Shown: piece by piece, positions 52,788 through 61,354 of the stretch | How the letters are laid out: each line of letters starts with the position of its first letter | Numbering within the stretch: position 1 is the first letter of the stretch | Assembly: GCF_001563225.1 (NCBI RefSeq) | Contig: NZ_CP014206.1 | Location: forward strand, 1,054,001-1,118,000 | DNA from: Pseudodesulfovibrio indicus | Lineage (GTDB): Bacteria; Desulfobacterota; Desulfovibrionia; Desulfovibrionales; Desulfovibrionaceae | Direction: 5' to 3' | Length of the DNA: 64,000 nt | The notes under the pieces: generated by a model | Seen by the model: only the letters and a program-made list of their open reading frames with translations | Database searches by the model: none | What the model was told of the DNA's origin: nothing | Position numbers and translations under genes: made by a program

Positions 52788-53729
52788 ATGATGCTGCGCC
52801 CGCTGTGTGTCTTCTCTCTGCTGCTCGCCTTGTGGGCGACCCCGGCCCTGGCCGACACCGCCCTGACCATGGGGCAGGAGCCGGGCTTCATGGTCACCGC
52901 GCCGACCAACGTGAACAAGGATCTCCAGTTCCAGGTGGACTTCGGCCACGTGGCGGACGCGGACTTCACCAACGGGCTGGGCGGGGTGTCCATCACCCGC
53001 GCGGGCGTGTCCGCCGACTACTCCATCTTCCACCTGTCCTACGAGTTGTCCTCCTTCGACTGGTCCAGCCAGGACGACGTGGCCCGTTCCTTCGGCATCA
53101 GGAAGCGCTCGGTCACGCCCTGGGACACCCTGCACGACATCACCTTTCAGGCGCGGCTGCTGAACGACGAACTCAACGAGAAGTGGCGGTATTGGGTCAA
53201 CGGCGAGATCGACTCCTCCTTCGAGGAGTGCGTGCCGGGGGCTGTGGGCGTGGGGTTCGACGGCGGTGTGGCCTACGACTTCTGGGACGGCTGGATGCTC
53301 GGCATCACCGCCAGGACCGTGGCCGTGTCAGCGCTCTCCAGCGACCTGTTCGGCGACGTGGAGCTGGGGCTGGCCGTGGCGGTGTCGCAGAAGACCCTGC
53401 GCGAGGCCCTCAAGGCCGTGGGCATCCTCGACGACCCCAAACCGGGCTCGGAGAAGGTAGGCCTGAGCTTCGCCCTGTCCACATCCGACAAGACCTACCG
53501 GCTGTCGGCGGACAACCCGGTCTACAGCAACGGGTATCTCGGCCTGGTGCGCTCCAAGGTCGGCCTGTACGTGGACTACGCGCCCAACGACAGGCTGAGC
53601 TTCAGCCTCGGTCCGGAAATTCACTACGCGCGCAAATACAAGCTGTACAACAAGACGGGCAGCTACAAATCGTCCCACGATCTGGACAACGCCATGGGCG
53701 GCTATCTTCGGATGGTCTGGCGGTTCTGA
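52788..53729 (+). CDS. Exported, probably outer-membrane beta-barrel protein
   Basis: A 313-residue protein with a signal peptide (CVFSLLLALWATPALA). The mature part has alternating polar and hydrophobic stretches typical of beta strands and ends in YLRMVWRF; a final phenylalanine is typical of outer-membrane proteins. No specific family is recognised. The start is one of two adjacent ATGs (52788 or 52791); the ribosome-binding site is weak. It is convergent with the small gene at 53743. Confidence 0.6.
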   Translation: MMLRPLCVFSLLLALWATPALADTALTMGQEPGFMVTAPTNVNKDLQFQVDFGHVADADFTNGLGGVSITRAGVSADYSIFHLSYELSSFDWSSQDDVARSFGIRKRSVTPWDTLHDITFQARLLNDELNEKWRYWVNGEIDSSFEECVPGAVGVGFDGGVAYDFWDGWMLGITARTVAVSALSSDLFGDVELGLAVAVSQKTLREALKAVGILDDPKPGSEKVGLSFALSTSDKTYRLSADNPVYSNGYLGLVRSKVGLYVDYAPNDRLSFSLGPEIHYARKYKLYNKTGSYKSSHDLDNAMGGYLRMVWRF

Positions 53730-53742
53730 GCCGCGGACGGGG

Positions 53743-54003
53743 TTAGTCGTCCCGGTTGTCCAGGGTCGCGTCGCCCACGGTGTCCATGCGCCAGCGGGCC
53801 GCGCCCTCCTGGTCGGCCGAGCCGTTCATCACGCGGGCCGAGAATTCCCATATCTCGTCCAGCTCCTCCGGGGTCAGGGTGTAGCCCTTGTCCCGGACGT
53901 AGGCGTCCAAGGACGGCCTGTCCTTGATGGTCATGGCGTCCCGGATCATGCCCGGATCGGCCATGGCGTCACCGATCAGTCTCGAAAGTTCTTCCCTGCT
54001 CAT
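53743..54003 (-). CDS. Small Nif11-like protein
   Basis: An 86-residue protein beginning MSREELSRLIGDAMADPGMI, with RDKGYTLTPEELDEIWEFSARV near the middle. The pattern of a helical domain followed by a GYxLTxEEL motif resembles the Nif11 domain found in nitrogen-fixation-linked proteins and in leader peptides of modified peptides. There is no Gly-Gly cleavage motif and no modifying enzyme near, so the leader-peptide reading is unsupported here. The similarity is by eye. It lies downstream of creA. Confidence 0.45.
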   Translation of the reverse strand: MSREELSRLIGDAMADPGMIRDAMTIKDRPSLDAYVRDKGYTLTPEELDEIWEFSARVMNGSADQEGAARWRMDTVGDATLDNRDD

Positions 54004-54026
54004 TGTTTCCCGCCTTTCCCCGAATA

Positions 54027-54518
54027 CTACTGCACTTTCACGCAGGTTATGCTGTTCTTGGGCGATCCCTCGACCACCCGGTCGCTGTAGACCATGTAGA
54101 CGATGACGTCGCGCTTGGCATCGTAGAAGCGGACCACCTGCATGGACTTGAACACCAGCGAGGTGCCCTTCTTGAAGACCTTTTCCCCGTCGGCCTTCCC
54201 GTTCCTGACTTTCTCCGGCACCTGTATTTCCCCGGTGCCCACGCACATGATGGAGGCGTCGGACGGGTCCTCGGCCACCCCGATCATGCCCTTGACCCCG
54301 CCCTTGCGCGCCCGGCTCAGATAGCAGGTCACGCCCGGGATGTCCGGGTCGTCAAAGGCCTCGACCACGATGTCGTCGTCGCGCGAGAACATGTGGAAGA
54401 CCGTGTCCACGGTGCCGATGACCTCGGAGGCCGCGGGCAGGGGCAGGGCGAGGACCAGGATGGCGGCCATTGCGACCGTCCGCTTCCGCATGAAGGAGAG
54501 AAAATCTAGAGCTTTCAT
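54027..54518 (-). CDS. creA: CreA family periplasmic protein
   Basis: A 163-residue protein with a signal peptide. The mature part begins SEVIGTVDTVFHMFSRDDDIVVEAFDDPDIPGVTCYLSRARKGG, matching the E. coli CreA pattern (IGSVDTVF, IVVEAFDDPD, TCYVSRAKTGG), and later KKGTSLVFKSMQVVRFYDAKRDVIVYMVYSDRVVEGSPKNSI. CreA's function is unknown. I use the ATG at 54518; MRKRT at 54491 is an alternative with a tidier signal peptide. An A/T-rich region lies between it and the diguanylate cyclase gene. Confidence 0.88.
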   Translation of the reverse strand: MKALDFLSFMRKRTVAMAAILVLALPLPAASEVIGTVDTVFHMFSRDDDIVVEAFDDPDIPGVTCYLSRARKGGVKGMIGVAEDPSDASIMCVGTGEIQVPEKVRNGKADGEKVFKKGTSLVFKSMQVVRFYDAKRDVIVYMVYSDRVVEGSPKNSITCVKVQ

Positions 54519-54594
54519 AGCGTTCCAACTAGCAGTCCCGGCAAAGTAAATCAAGCAGGACTGATTCTCATTACTTGACCTCGCGGACCGGTAT

Positions 54595-56097
54595 ATGGTC
54601 TTTTGGGATTACATGCCGATGCAGACGGGAACATTCAACAGCCTGGGCGGGGATTACGAGGAGGGGACCAAGGCCTCCCTTTTGTCCGCCATAGCCCGGA
54701 ACGCCGAGGAGCTGACCTCGGGCAAGGGCTGGCCCGACGGGGTCAACGACCTGCTGGAGACCCTGGGCCGGGCCACCGGCGTCAGCCGCGTCTGGATCTT
54801 CCAGACCGTGTCCGTGACCCCCACGCACATCACCCAGAACTACACCTTCGAGTGGGCCGCCGCGCCCGAATACGCGCAGCTCGGCATGTCCATGTTCAAC
54901 ATGTTCACCAACGCCATCGACCAAAACGAATACCGCGAGCTGATCCGCAGCCGCCAGCGGGGGGAATGGCAGAAGACCATGACCCGCGACCTGGAGCCGG
55001 GCTACCTGCTGGACAGCCAGACCATCCAGAACATCAAGTCCATGCTGACCATCCCGATCATGGTGGACGAGGAGTGGTGGGGGACGCTGGGCTTCGACGA
55101 CTGCGAGCGGGAGTACGACTGGGACGACGTGGAGATCGCGCTGCTGCGCACGGCCGCCTACCTGATCTCCAACGCCGTGCTGCGCGACCGGCTGAGCGCC
55201 AAGCGCAAGCAGTTCCAGATCCTGCGCGGCATCACGGACAGCGCGGCCTGGTCCTACGATTTCCGGACCGGCCAGGTCTGGCTGGCCGCCGAACTGATCC
55301 ACACCGTGCCCATGCCGGTGGAGAACCTGAACCTATCCCTGCGCGGCGGGCTGCGCCACATCCATCCCGAGGACCGGCGTCCGCTGCTGCGTGCCGTGCG
55401 GGCCTACATGGACGGGGACAAGGAAGTCTTCCGCTACGACGTGCGGCTGTTCACCGACTGCGGCGACCAGCGCTGGGTGGAGCTCATCGGCAACCTGAGC
55501 CGGGGACGGAGCGGGCGGCCCGAACAGTTCGCGGGCATCGCCGTGGACATTCGCGCCCGCAAGCAGGAGGAGGAACGGTTGCGCGTCGAGGCGGTCACCG
55601 ACCCGCTGACCGGGGTGCTCAACCGGCGGGTGTTCTGGCGCGAGCTGCAATCCAGGCTCGACCGTTCCATCGGATACCGCGAGCCCCTGGCCCTGCTCAT
55701 CCTCGACATAGACCGTTTCAAGACCCTGAACGACACCCATGGCCACGTGGCGGGCGACGGCGTGCTCCGGCAGTTCGCCGCCCGGTGCATGAAGGCGGTG
55801 CGCGCGGGAGACGTGGTCGCCCGGCTCGGCGGCGACGAGTTCGTTATCCTGTTGCCCGGCGAGCGCTGCCCCTCGGCCCGCGTGGTGGCCGAGCGCATCC
55901 TGAAATCCGTGGCCGAGGAGCCGTTCACCGTGGACGGCCGGGACTTCCAGGTCACGGCCAGCATAGGGCTGTGCGTCCACGACGGCTCCCCGGTGGCCCC
56001 GGCGCGCATCCTGGACGCGGCGGACGCGGCCCTGTACCGGGCCAAGCGGGGCGGGCGCAACCGGTTGGCCGAGGCCGACGACTGCCCGGTGGGCTGA
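54595..56097 (+). CDS. GAF-PAS-GGDEF diguanylate cyclase
   Basis: A 500-residue protein. Residues 20-200 look like a GAF domain (LLSAIARNAEELTSGKG; MLTIPIMVDEEWWGTLGFDDCERE). Residues 205-325 resemble a PAS fold ending IAVDIRARKQEEE. The GGDEF domain follows (TDPLTGVLNRRVFW; LLILDIDRFKTLNDTHGHVAGDGVL; VVARLGGDEFVILLPG). The active site is intact and RAGD, five residues upstream, is an inhibitory I-site. No membrane segment is seen, so the enzyme is cytoplasmic. It makes c-di-GMP from two GTP. The start is uncertain: 54595 or the ATG at 54613. Confidence 0.9.
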   Translation: MVFWDYMPMQTGTFNSLGGDYEEGTKASLLSAIARNAEELTSGKGWPDGVNDLLETLGRATGVSRVWIFQTVSVTPTHITQNYTFEWAAAPEYAQLGMSMFNMFTNAIDQNEYRELIRSRQRGEWQKTMTRDLEPGYLLDSQTIQNIKSMLTIPIMVDEEWWGTLGFDDCEREYDWDDVEIALLRTAAYLISNAVLRDRLSAKRKQFQILRGITDSAAWSYDFRTGQVWLAAELIHTVPMPVENLNLSLRGGLRHIHPEDRRPLLRAVRAYMDGDKEVFRYDVRLFTDCGDQRWVELIGNLSRGRSGRPEQFAGIAVDIRARKQEEERLRVEAVTDPLTGVLNRRVFWRELQSRLDRSIGYREPLALLILDIDRFKTLNDTHGHVAGDGVLRQFAARCMKAVRAGDVVARLGGDEFVILLPGERCPSARVVAERILKSVAEEPFTVDGRDFQVTASIGLCVHDGSPVAPARILDAADAALYRAKRGGRNRLAEADDCPVG

Positions 56098-56127
56098 TTC
56101 CCTTTCCCGGCTCCCCGCCGGGTTCCA

Positions 56128-56469
56128 TTATGATCGGAAGATGAAATAGACCGCTCCCAGCAGGCAGAGCGCGGCCCACAGGTAGTCGAGCTTGAGGGGC
56201 TGGTTCATGTAGAAGAGGCAGAAGGGTGCGAACACCGCGAGCGCGATGACCTCCTGCATGATCTTGAGCTGCGGCAGGGACAGGGCGGTGTAGCCCAGCC
56301 GGTTGGCCGGGACCTGGATGAGATATTCGAAGAGCGCGATGCCCCAGCTGATCAGGGCCGCGATGTACCACGGGCGCTGGTTCAGCTCCTTCAGGTGGGC
56401 GTACCAGGCAAAGGTCATGAACACGTTGGAGGCCGTGAGCAGCAGCGCGGTCAGGAGCGGGATTCTCAT
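56128..56469 (-). CDS. DMT-like small membrane protein (DUF486)
   Basis: A 113-residue protein with four hydrophobic helices, starting MRIPLLTALLLTASNVFMTFAWYAHLKEL. This start and the ANRLGYTALSLPQLKIMQEVIAL and FAPFCLFYMNQPLKLDYLWA segments match DUF486. The family resembles small drug/metabolite transporters. The ATG at 56469 is chosen for its GAGGTG upstream; a GTG two codons earlier is possible. It converges with the diguanylate cyclase gene. Confidence 0.82.
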   Translation of the reverse strand: MRIPLLTALLLTASNVFMTFAWYAHLKELNQRPWYIAALISWGIALFEYLIQVPANRLGYTALSLPQLKIMQEVIALAVFAPFCLFYMNQPLKLDYLWAALCLLGAVYFIFRS

Positions 56470-56738
56470 AGTCACCTCGGGGTGGGGGCATGCCCGGCTC
56501 GCCGGGCTGCGCGACGGTAGGGCAAGGTCCGGCCCGAGTAAAGGGAAATCGCGCTCCCGCCCGGCGGGGCGCGGGGCTCCAAATCCCTCGACGAACCGGG
56601 CCGCGCATGGTACTGAACCCCGAAAAAAGAGAGGGGCTTTACGGTTTCTCCCTTTTACCCGCCCGGCATACCCTGACTACGTTGGTCAAGGCCATTTCCC
56701 ACCGGGCGGTTTTTCCTTTGAAAAACGGGAGCGTTTCC

Positions 56739-56933
56739 ATGGACAAGTACGACAAGCAGGCACTCCAGGTGGCCAAGGAAGTGGTCATCAAATTCATCGA
56801 GGTGGGGCGCATCTCCCCCTCCAATTTCGGCCAGAATTTCGACGTCATCTACAAGGACATCATGCGGACCATCACCGGCGTCACCGCCGGGGACGCGCCT
56901 GTGGGGATCGATTCGGCGGAAGAGGGCGAGTAG
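56739..56933 (+). CDS. Small conserved-looking protein upstream of the menaquinone methyltransferase
   Basis: A 64-residue protein: MDKYDKQALQVAKEVVIKFIE and then VGRISPSNFGQNFDVIYKDI. It has a helical character and no membrane segment. The stop is directly followed by the next start (56934), so the pair is almost certainly cotranslated. GGGAG lies seven bases upstream. It was not recognised by family; similar small proteins occur beside ubiE in related bacteria as far as I recall, but I cannot verify this. Confidence 0.6.
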   Translation: MDKYDKQALQVAKEVVIKFIEVGRISPSNFGQNFDVIYKDIMRTITGVTAGDAPVGIDSAEEGE

Positions 56934-57950
56934 ATGGCCCGGCCCGAATGCGAGTCCCACACCGGGGCCTCCACCCACGCCGAACATGGCCGGCGGGTGG
57001 CCGACATGTTCGGCCGCATCGCCGGTTGGTACGACTTTCTCAACCACGCCCTGTCCGGGTGCCAGGACATCTACTGGCGCTACCGGCTGGCCAAGGCGGC
57101 CCGGCCCCGCCCCGGCTCAACGGTCCTGGACCTGGCCGCGGGGACCATGGACGTGTCCGTGGAGCTGCTGCGCCAGTACCCCGACTGCACCGTGGCCGCC
57201 CTGGACTTCGCCCTGCCCATGCTGGAGACCGGCAAGGTCCGCAAGCTCAAGGACGGGCGCGAAAAACGCATCTTCCCGGTCCAGGCCGACGGGCGTGCGC
57301 TCCCCCTGCCCGACGAGTCCATGTCCGCCGCGACCATCGCCTTCGGCATCCGCAACATCCTGCCCCGCGAGGAGGCCTACGCCGAGTTCATGCGCGTGCT
57401 CGAACCGGGCGCGCGGCTGTGCATCCTGGAGTTCGGCACCGGGTCCAAGCGGGTCTGGAAGGGGCTGTACAATTTTTATCTCGACAAGCTGCTGCCGTTC
57501 ATCGGCGACCGCATCTCCGGGGACCCCGGCGCGTACCGCTACCTGGCCGAGACCATCAAGAGCTTCCCGGACGAGCGGGCGCTCGGCGAGGAACTGCTCA
57601 AGGCCGGTTTCGAGCGGGTCTACAACGTGCCGATGATGTCCGGCATCGTCTACCTGCACGTGGCCGAGAAACCCGCCGCCCCCGTCGCGCAGCCTGCGCC
57701 GGAACCGGCGGCCCCCAAGGTTGTCCCGAAAGCCGAGAAGCCCGCGGCTCAGAAGGCCGAAGAGCAGAAGGCGGCACCGAAGAAGGCTGCCGCGAAGAAA
57801 TCCGCGGAGAAGAAAACGGCCGCCAAAAAGACGGTCGCCAAAAAGACCGGCAAGAAGGCGGCCCCGAAAAAGCCGGCCGCGAAAAAGTCGGCCGCGAAAA
57901 AGTCGGCTGCGAAGAAGTCGGCCCCGAAAAAGAGCGGGGCGAAGCAGTAG
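56934..57950 (+). CDS. ubiE: Demethylmenaquinone methyltransferase (UbiE/COQ5 family) with a Lys/Ala-rich C-terminal tail
   Basis: A 338-residue protein. Residues 1-245 form the methyltransferase: VADMFGRIAGWYDFLNHALSGC, VLDLAAGTMDVSVELLRQY (SAM motif), DFALPMLETGK, AATIAFGIRNI, LCILEFGTGSKRVWKGLYNFYL and FERVYNVPMMSGIVYLH. UbiE methylates demethylmenaquinone, giving menaquinone. Residues 246-338 are a tail rich in Ala, Lys and Pro (AAKKSAEKKTAAKKT, SAAKKSAAKKSAPKKSG) like eukaryotic histone H1 tails. No stop codon separates the parts. The tail is absent from usual UbiE proteins. Confidence 0.9.
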   Translation: MARPECESHTGASTHAEHGRRVADMFGRIAGWYDFLNHALSGCQDIYWRYRLAKAARPRPGSTVLDLAAGTMDVSVELLRQYPDCTVAALDFALPMLETGKVRKLKDGREKRIFPVQADGRALPLPDESMSAATIAFGIRNILPREEAYAEFMRVLEPGARLCILEFGTGSKRVWKGLYNFYLDKLLPFIGDRISGDPGAYRYLAETIKSFPDERALGEELLKAGFERVYNVPMMSGIVYLHVAEKPAAPVAQPAPEPAAPKVVPKAEKPAAQKAEEQKAAPKKAAAKKSAEKKTAAKKTVAKKTGKKAAPKKPAAKKSAAKKSAAKKSAPKKSGAKQ

Positions 57951-57981
57951 GCTCGGGCCCGGGTTTCTGGACAGTCCGGCC

Positions 57982-58188
57982 CTATGAGGATAAAGAGCGG
58001 CCGAACGAGATGACCAGCAGGCCGAGGATGATGGCCGCCAGGCCGATGAAGCGCAGGAATTTGGGCGGCTGTATGGCCAGCCTGGTGAGCAGGGCGGGCA
58101 TCCGCTCCGCGAACAGGAAATAGGGGATGCCCTCGAAGACCAGGGCCAACCCGACGGCGGTGATGAGGAGCGTCCAGTCGATGTTCAT
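57982..58188 (-). CDS. Small DUF2065 membrane protein
   Basis: A 68-residue protein: MNIDWTLLITAVGLALVFEGIPYFLFAERMPALLTRLAIQPP and FLRFIGLAAIILGLLVISFGR. Two hydrophobic helices and the VFEGIPYFLFAER motif match DUF2065 (YjeT-like). Function unknown. It lies on the strand opposite to both neighbours. Confidence 0.8.
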   Translation of the reverse strand: MNIDWTLLITAVGLALVFEGIPYFLFAERMPALLTRLAIQPPKFLRFIGLAAIILGLLVISFGRSLSS

Positions 58189-58251
58189 GGGACCCAGCCT
58201 AGCCGCTAAACACCGTCGGTGTCCACCCGAACGGGTGACGGAGCAGATACG

Positions 58252-59574
<1,323 letters not shown>

Positions 59575-59582
59575 GCAAGGCG

Positions 59583-60275
59583 ATGCTCCTGGTCATGACC
59601 GCAACGGCCAACGAGATGAAGGGGGCGTTCCCTTCGGCTCCGGCCGTGGCCCAGGGCGGCGTGGCCGAATACGCGGCGGGCGGCAGGAAACTGCTCCTGG
59701 CCGTGTCCGGGGTGGGGCTGGTGAACACCGCCCTGTGCGCCGGGCGGCTGCTGGCGCGGCCCGAGGTCGAGGGGGTCGTCAATCTCGGCATCGCCGGGGC
59801 GTACGACCTGGACGCGACCCCCATGGGCGCGCCCTGCTGCGCCACGGAAGAGATCTGGCCGGAGTACGGCCTGATCGGCGAGGACGGCCTGGCCGACCCC
59901 AAGGGGATCGGATTTCCCCTGGGCAGGGCGGGCGGCGAACTGGTCTGGAACCGGATCGCGCTCACCCCGGACCGGGACGCGGCGGCCATGGGGCTGCGGC
60001 TGCCCGGCGACTGGAAACGCGTCCCGTCGGTATCCGTGTCGGGCGTGGCCGGGACCCCGCAGCGGGCGGCGCTGCTCAAGGCGGCCTGCGGCGGGAACGG
60101 CACGGAAAACATGGAGGGGTTCGCTTTGGCCTATGCGGCGGCGGGGGCTGGACTCCCGTTCCTCGAAGTACGGACCGTCTCGAACCTGGCCGGCTCCCGC
60201 GAGCCGGGGGACTGGGATCTCAAGGGCGCGCTCAGGGCGCTCGAAACGGCGGCAGCAGCGCTTTTTCCGGCGTAA
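59583..60275 (+). CDS. mqnB: Futalosine hydrolase
   Basis: A 230-residue nucleosidase of the futalosine route to menaquinone. MLLVMTATANEMKGAF, LLLAVSGVGLVNTALCAGRLL, GVVNLGIAGAYD, and ENMEGFALAYAAAGAG with SNLAGSREPGDWD are MTA/SAH-nucleosidase-fold signatures in the variant for futalosine. The enzyme releases hypoxanthine from futalosine to give dehypoxanthinyl futalosine. It fits with the adjacent polyprenyl synthase and menaquinone methyltransferase genes. Start ATG at 59583. Confidence 0.85.
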   Translation: MLLVMTATANEMKGAFPSAPAVAQGGVAEYAAGGRKLLLAVSGVGLVNTALCAGRLLARPEVEGVVNLGIAGAYDLDATPMGAPCCATEEIWPEYGLIGEDGLADPKGIGFPLGRAGGELVWNRIALTPDRDAAAMGLRLPGDWKRVPSVSVSGVAGTPQRAALLKAACGGNGTENMEGFALAYAAAGAGLPFLEVRTVSNLAGSREPGDWDLKGALRALETAAAALFPA

Positions 60276-60320
60276 CCGGGGCTTGCCCCGCAACCAGCAA
60301 CCTGACATAGTACGACGAAC

Positions 60321-61289
60321 ATGGACGAACTCTTACGCTATTTCCAACGGGAACTTCCCGCCATCAATGACTTTCTCGACAAAGAGGCCGACCAGCTCAA
60401 CGGGCTGGTCCGGGACGTTGCCAAGCACATCCTCGGGTCCGGCGGCAAGCGCATCCGGCCCATGCTCACGCTGCTGTTCGCCCGCGCCTTCGGCTATGCC
60501 AAGGACGATCATCACGCCATGGCCTGCGCCCTGGAACTGCTGCACTCCGCCACCCTGCTGCACGACGACTACCTGGACGACGCCGAGCTGAGGCGCGGCC
60601 GGGACGCCGCCCACCTGGTCTTCGGGCGCACCGAGACCATCCTGGCGGGCGACGCGCTGCTCGCCCTGGCCAACGAGATGGGCGCGCGCTACGGCAACCC
60701 CAGGCTGTCCTGGCTGCTGGCCAAGGGCATCATGGAGACCGCCGCCGGCGAGATCGAGGAAATCGAATTTTCACGCAATCCGTCGCTGGACCGCGAGACC
60801 TACATGGGCATCATCATCGGCAAGACCGCGCGGCTCATCGAGTGCGCCTGCCGGTGCGGCGCGGCCCTGGCCGGGGCCACCCCGGAGCAGGAGGACGCGG
60901 CGGGCGACTACGGCCTGAACCTGGGCATCGCCTTCCAGCTGGTGGACGACGCCCTGGACTACGCCTCCCCGACCTCCGAGACCGGCAAACCCGAAGGGGG
61001 CGACCTCAAGGAGGGCAAGGTGACCCTGCCGCTCATCCTGCTCATGGAGGAGGGCGACGAGGCCGGGGCCGAGGCGTTGCTGGAGGCCCTGAAGGACGGG
61101 TCGCTGAGCGACGGGCAGTGCGCCGACATCCTGGAGCAGGTCCGCGAGGGACGCTACTCCGAGCGGACGCGCGAAGAGGCCGCCTTCTACGTGGAGGAGG
61201 CCAAGTCCCGGCTGGACGGGCTCGGCACCGGAGAAGAGGTGACCGTGCTCCGGCAGGCCGCCGATTTCGTTTTGACCAGAACCAAGTGA
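60321..61289 (+). CDS. Polyprenyl diphosphate synthase
   Basis: A 322-residue enzyme that extends isoprenoid chains from IPP, giving the menaquinone side chain. GSGGKRIRPMLTLL, HSATLLHDDYLDDAELRRG (first Asp-rich motif), GDALLALANEM and FQLVDDALDY (second Asp-rich motif) are visible. The chain length cannot be read. It lies near ubiE and mqnB, so octaprenyl or similar is likely. The ATG at 60321 is followed downstream by an intrinsic terminator. Confidence 0.92.
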   Translation: MDELLRYFQRELPAINDFLDKEADQLNGLVRDVAKHILGSGGKRIRPMLTLLFARAFGYAKDDHHAMACALELLHSATLLHDDYLDDAELRRGRDAAHLVFGRTETILAGDALLALANEMGARYGNPRLSWLLAKGIMETAAGEIEEIEFSRNPSLDRETYMGIIIGKTARLIECACRCGAALAGATPEQEDAAGDYGLNLGIAFQLVDDALDYASPTSETGKPEGGDLKEGKVTLPLILLMEEGDEAGAEALLEALKDGSLSDGQCADILEQVREGRYSERTREEAAFYVEEAKSRLDGLGTGEEVTVLRQAADFVLTRTK

Positions 61290-61293
61290 TTCC

Positions 61294-61331
61294 GAGGCCG
61301 GTCCCGAGCGGGGACCGGCCTCCCGCTTTTT
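61294..61331 (+). terminator. Intrinsic terminator after the polyprenyl synthase gene
   Basis: Perfect 12-bp stem (61294-61305 with 61311-61322), 5-base loop; T-run after CCGC. Confidence 0.88.
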
Positions 61332-61354
61332 CCCATCGAGAGGAGAGACCAGAT

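Noticed and set aside
54540-54594. A Fur box between creA and the diguanylate cyclase gene
   Set aside because: TGATTCTCATTA resembles part of a Fur site but only one half matches the consensus well; not enough to call.
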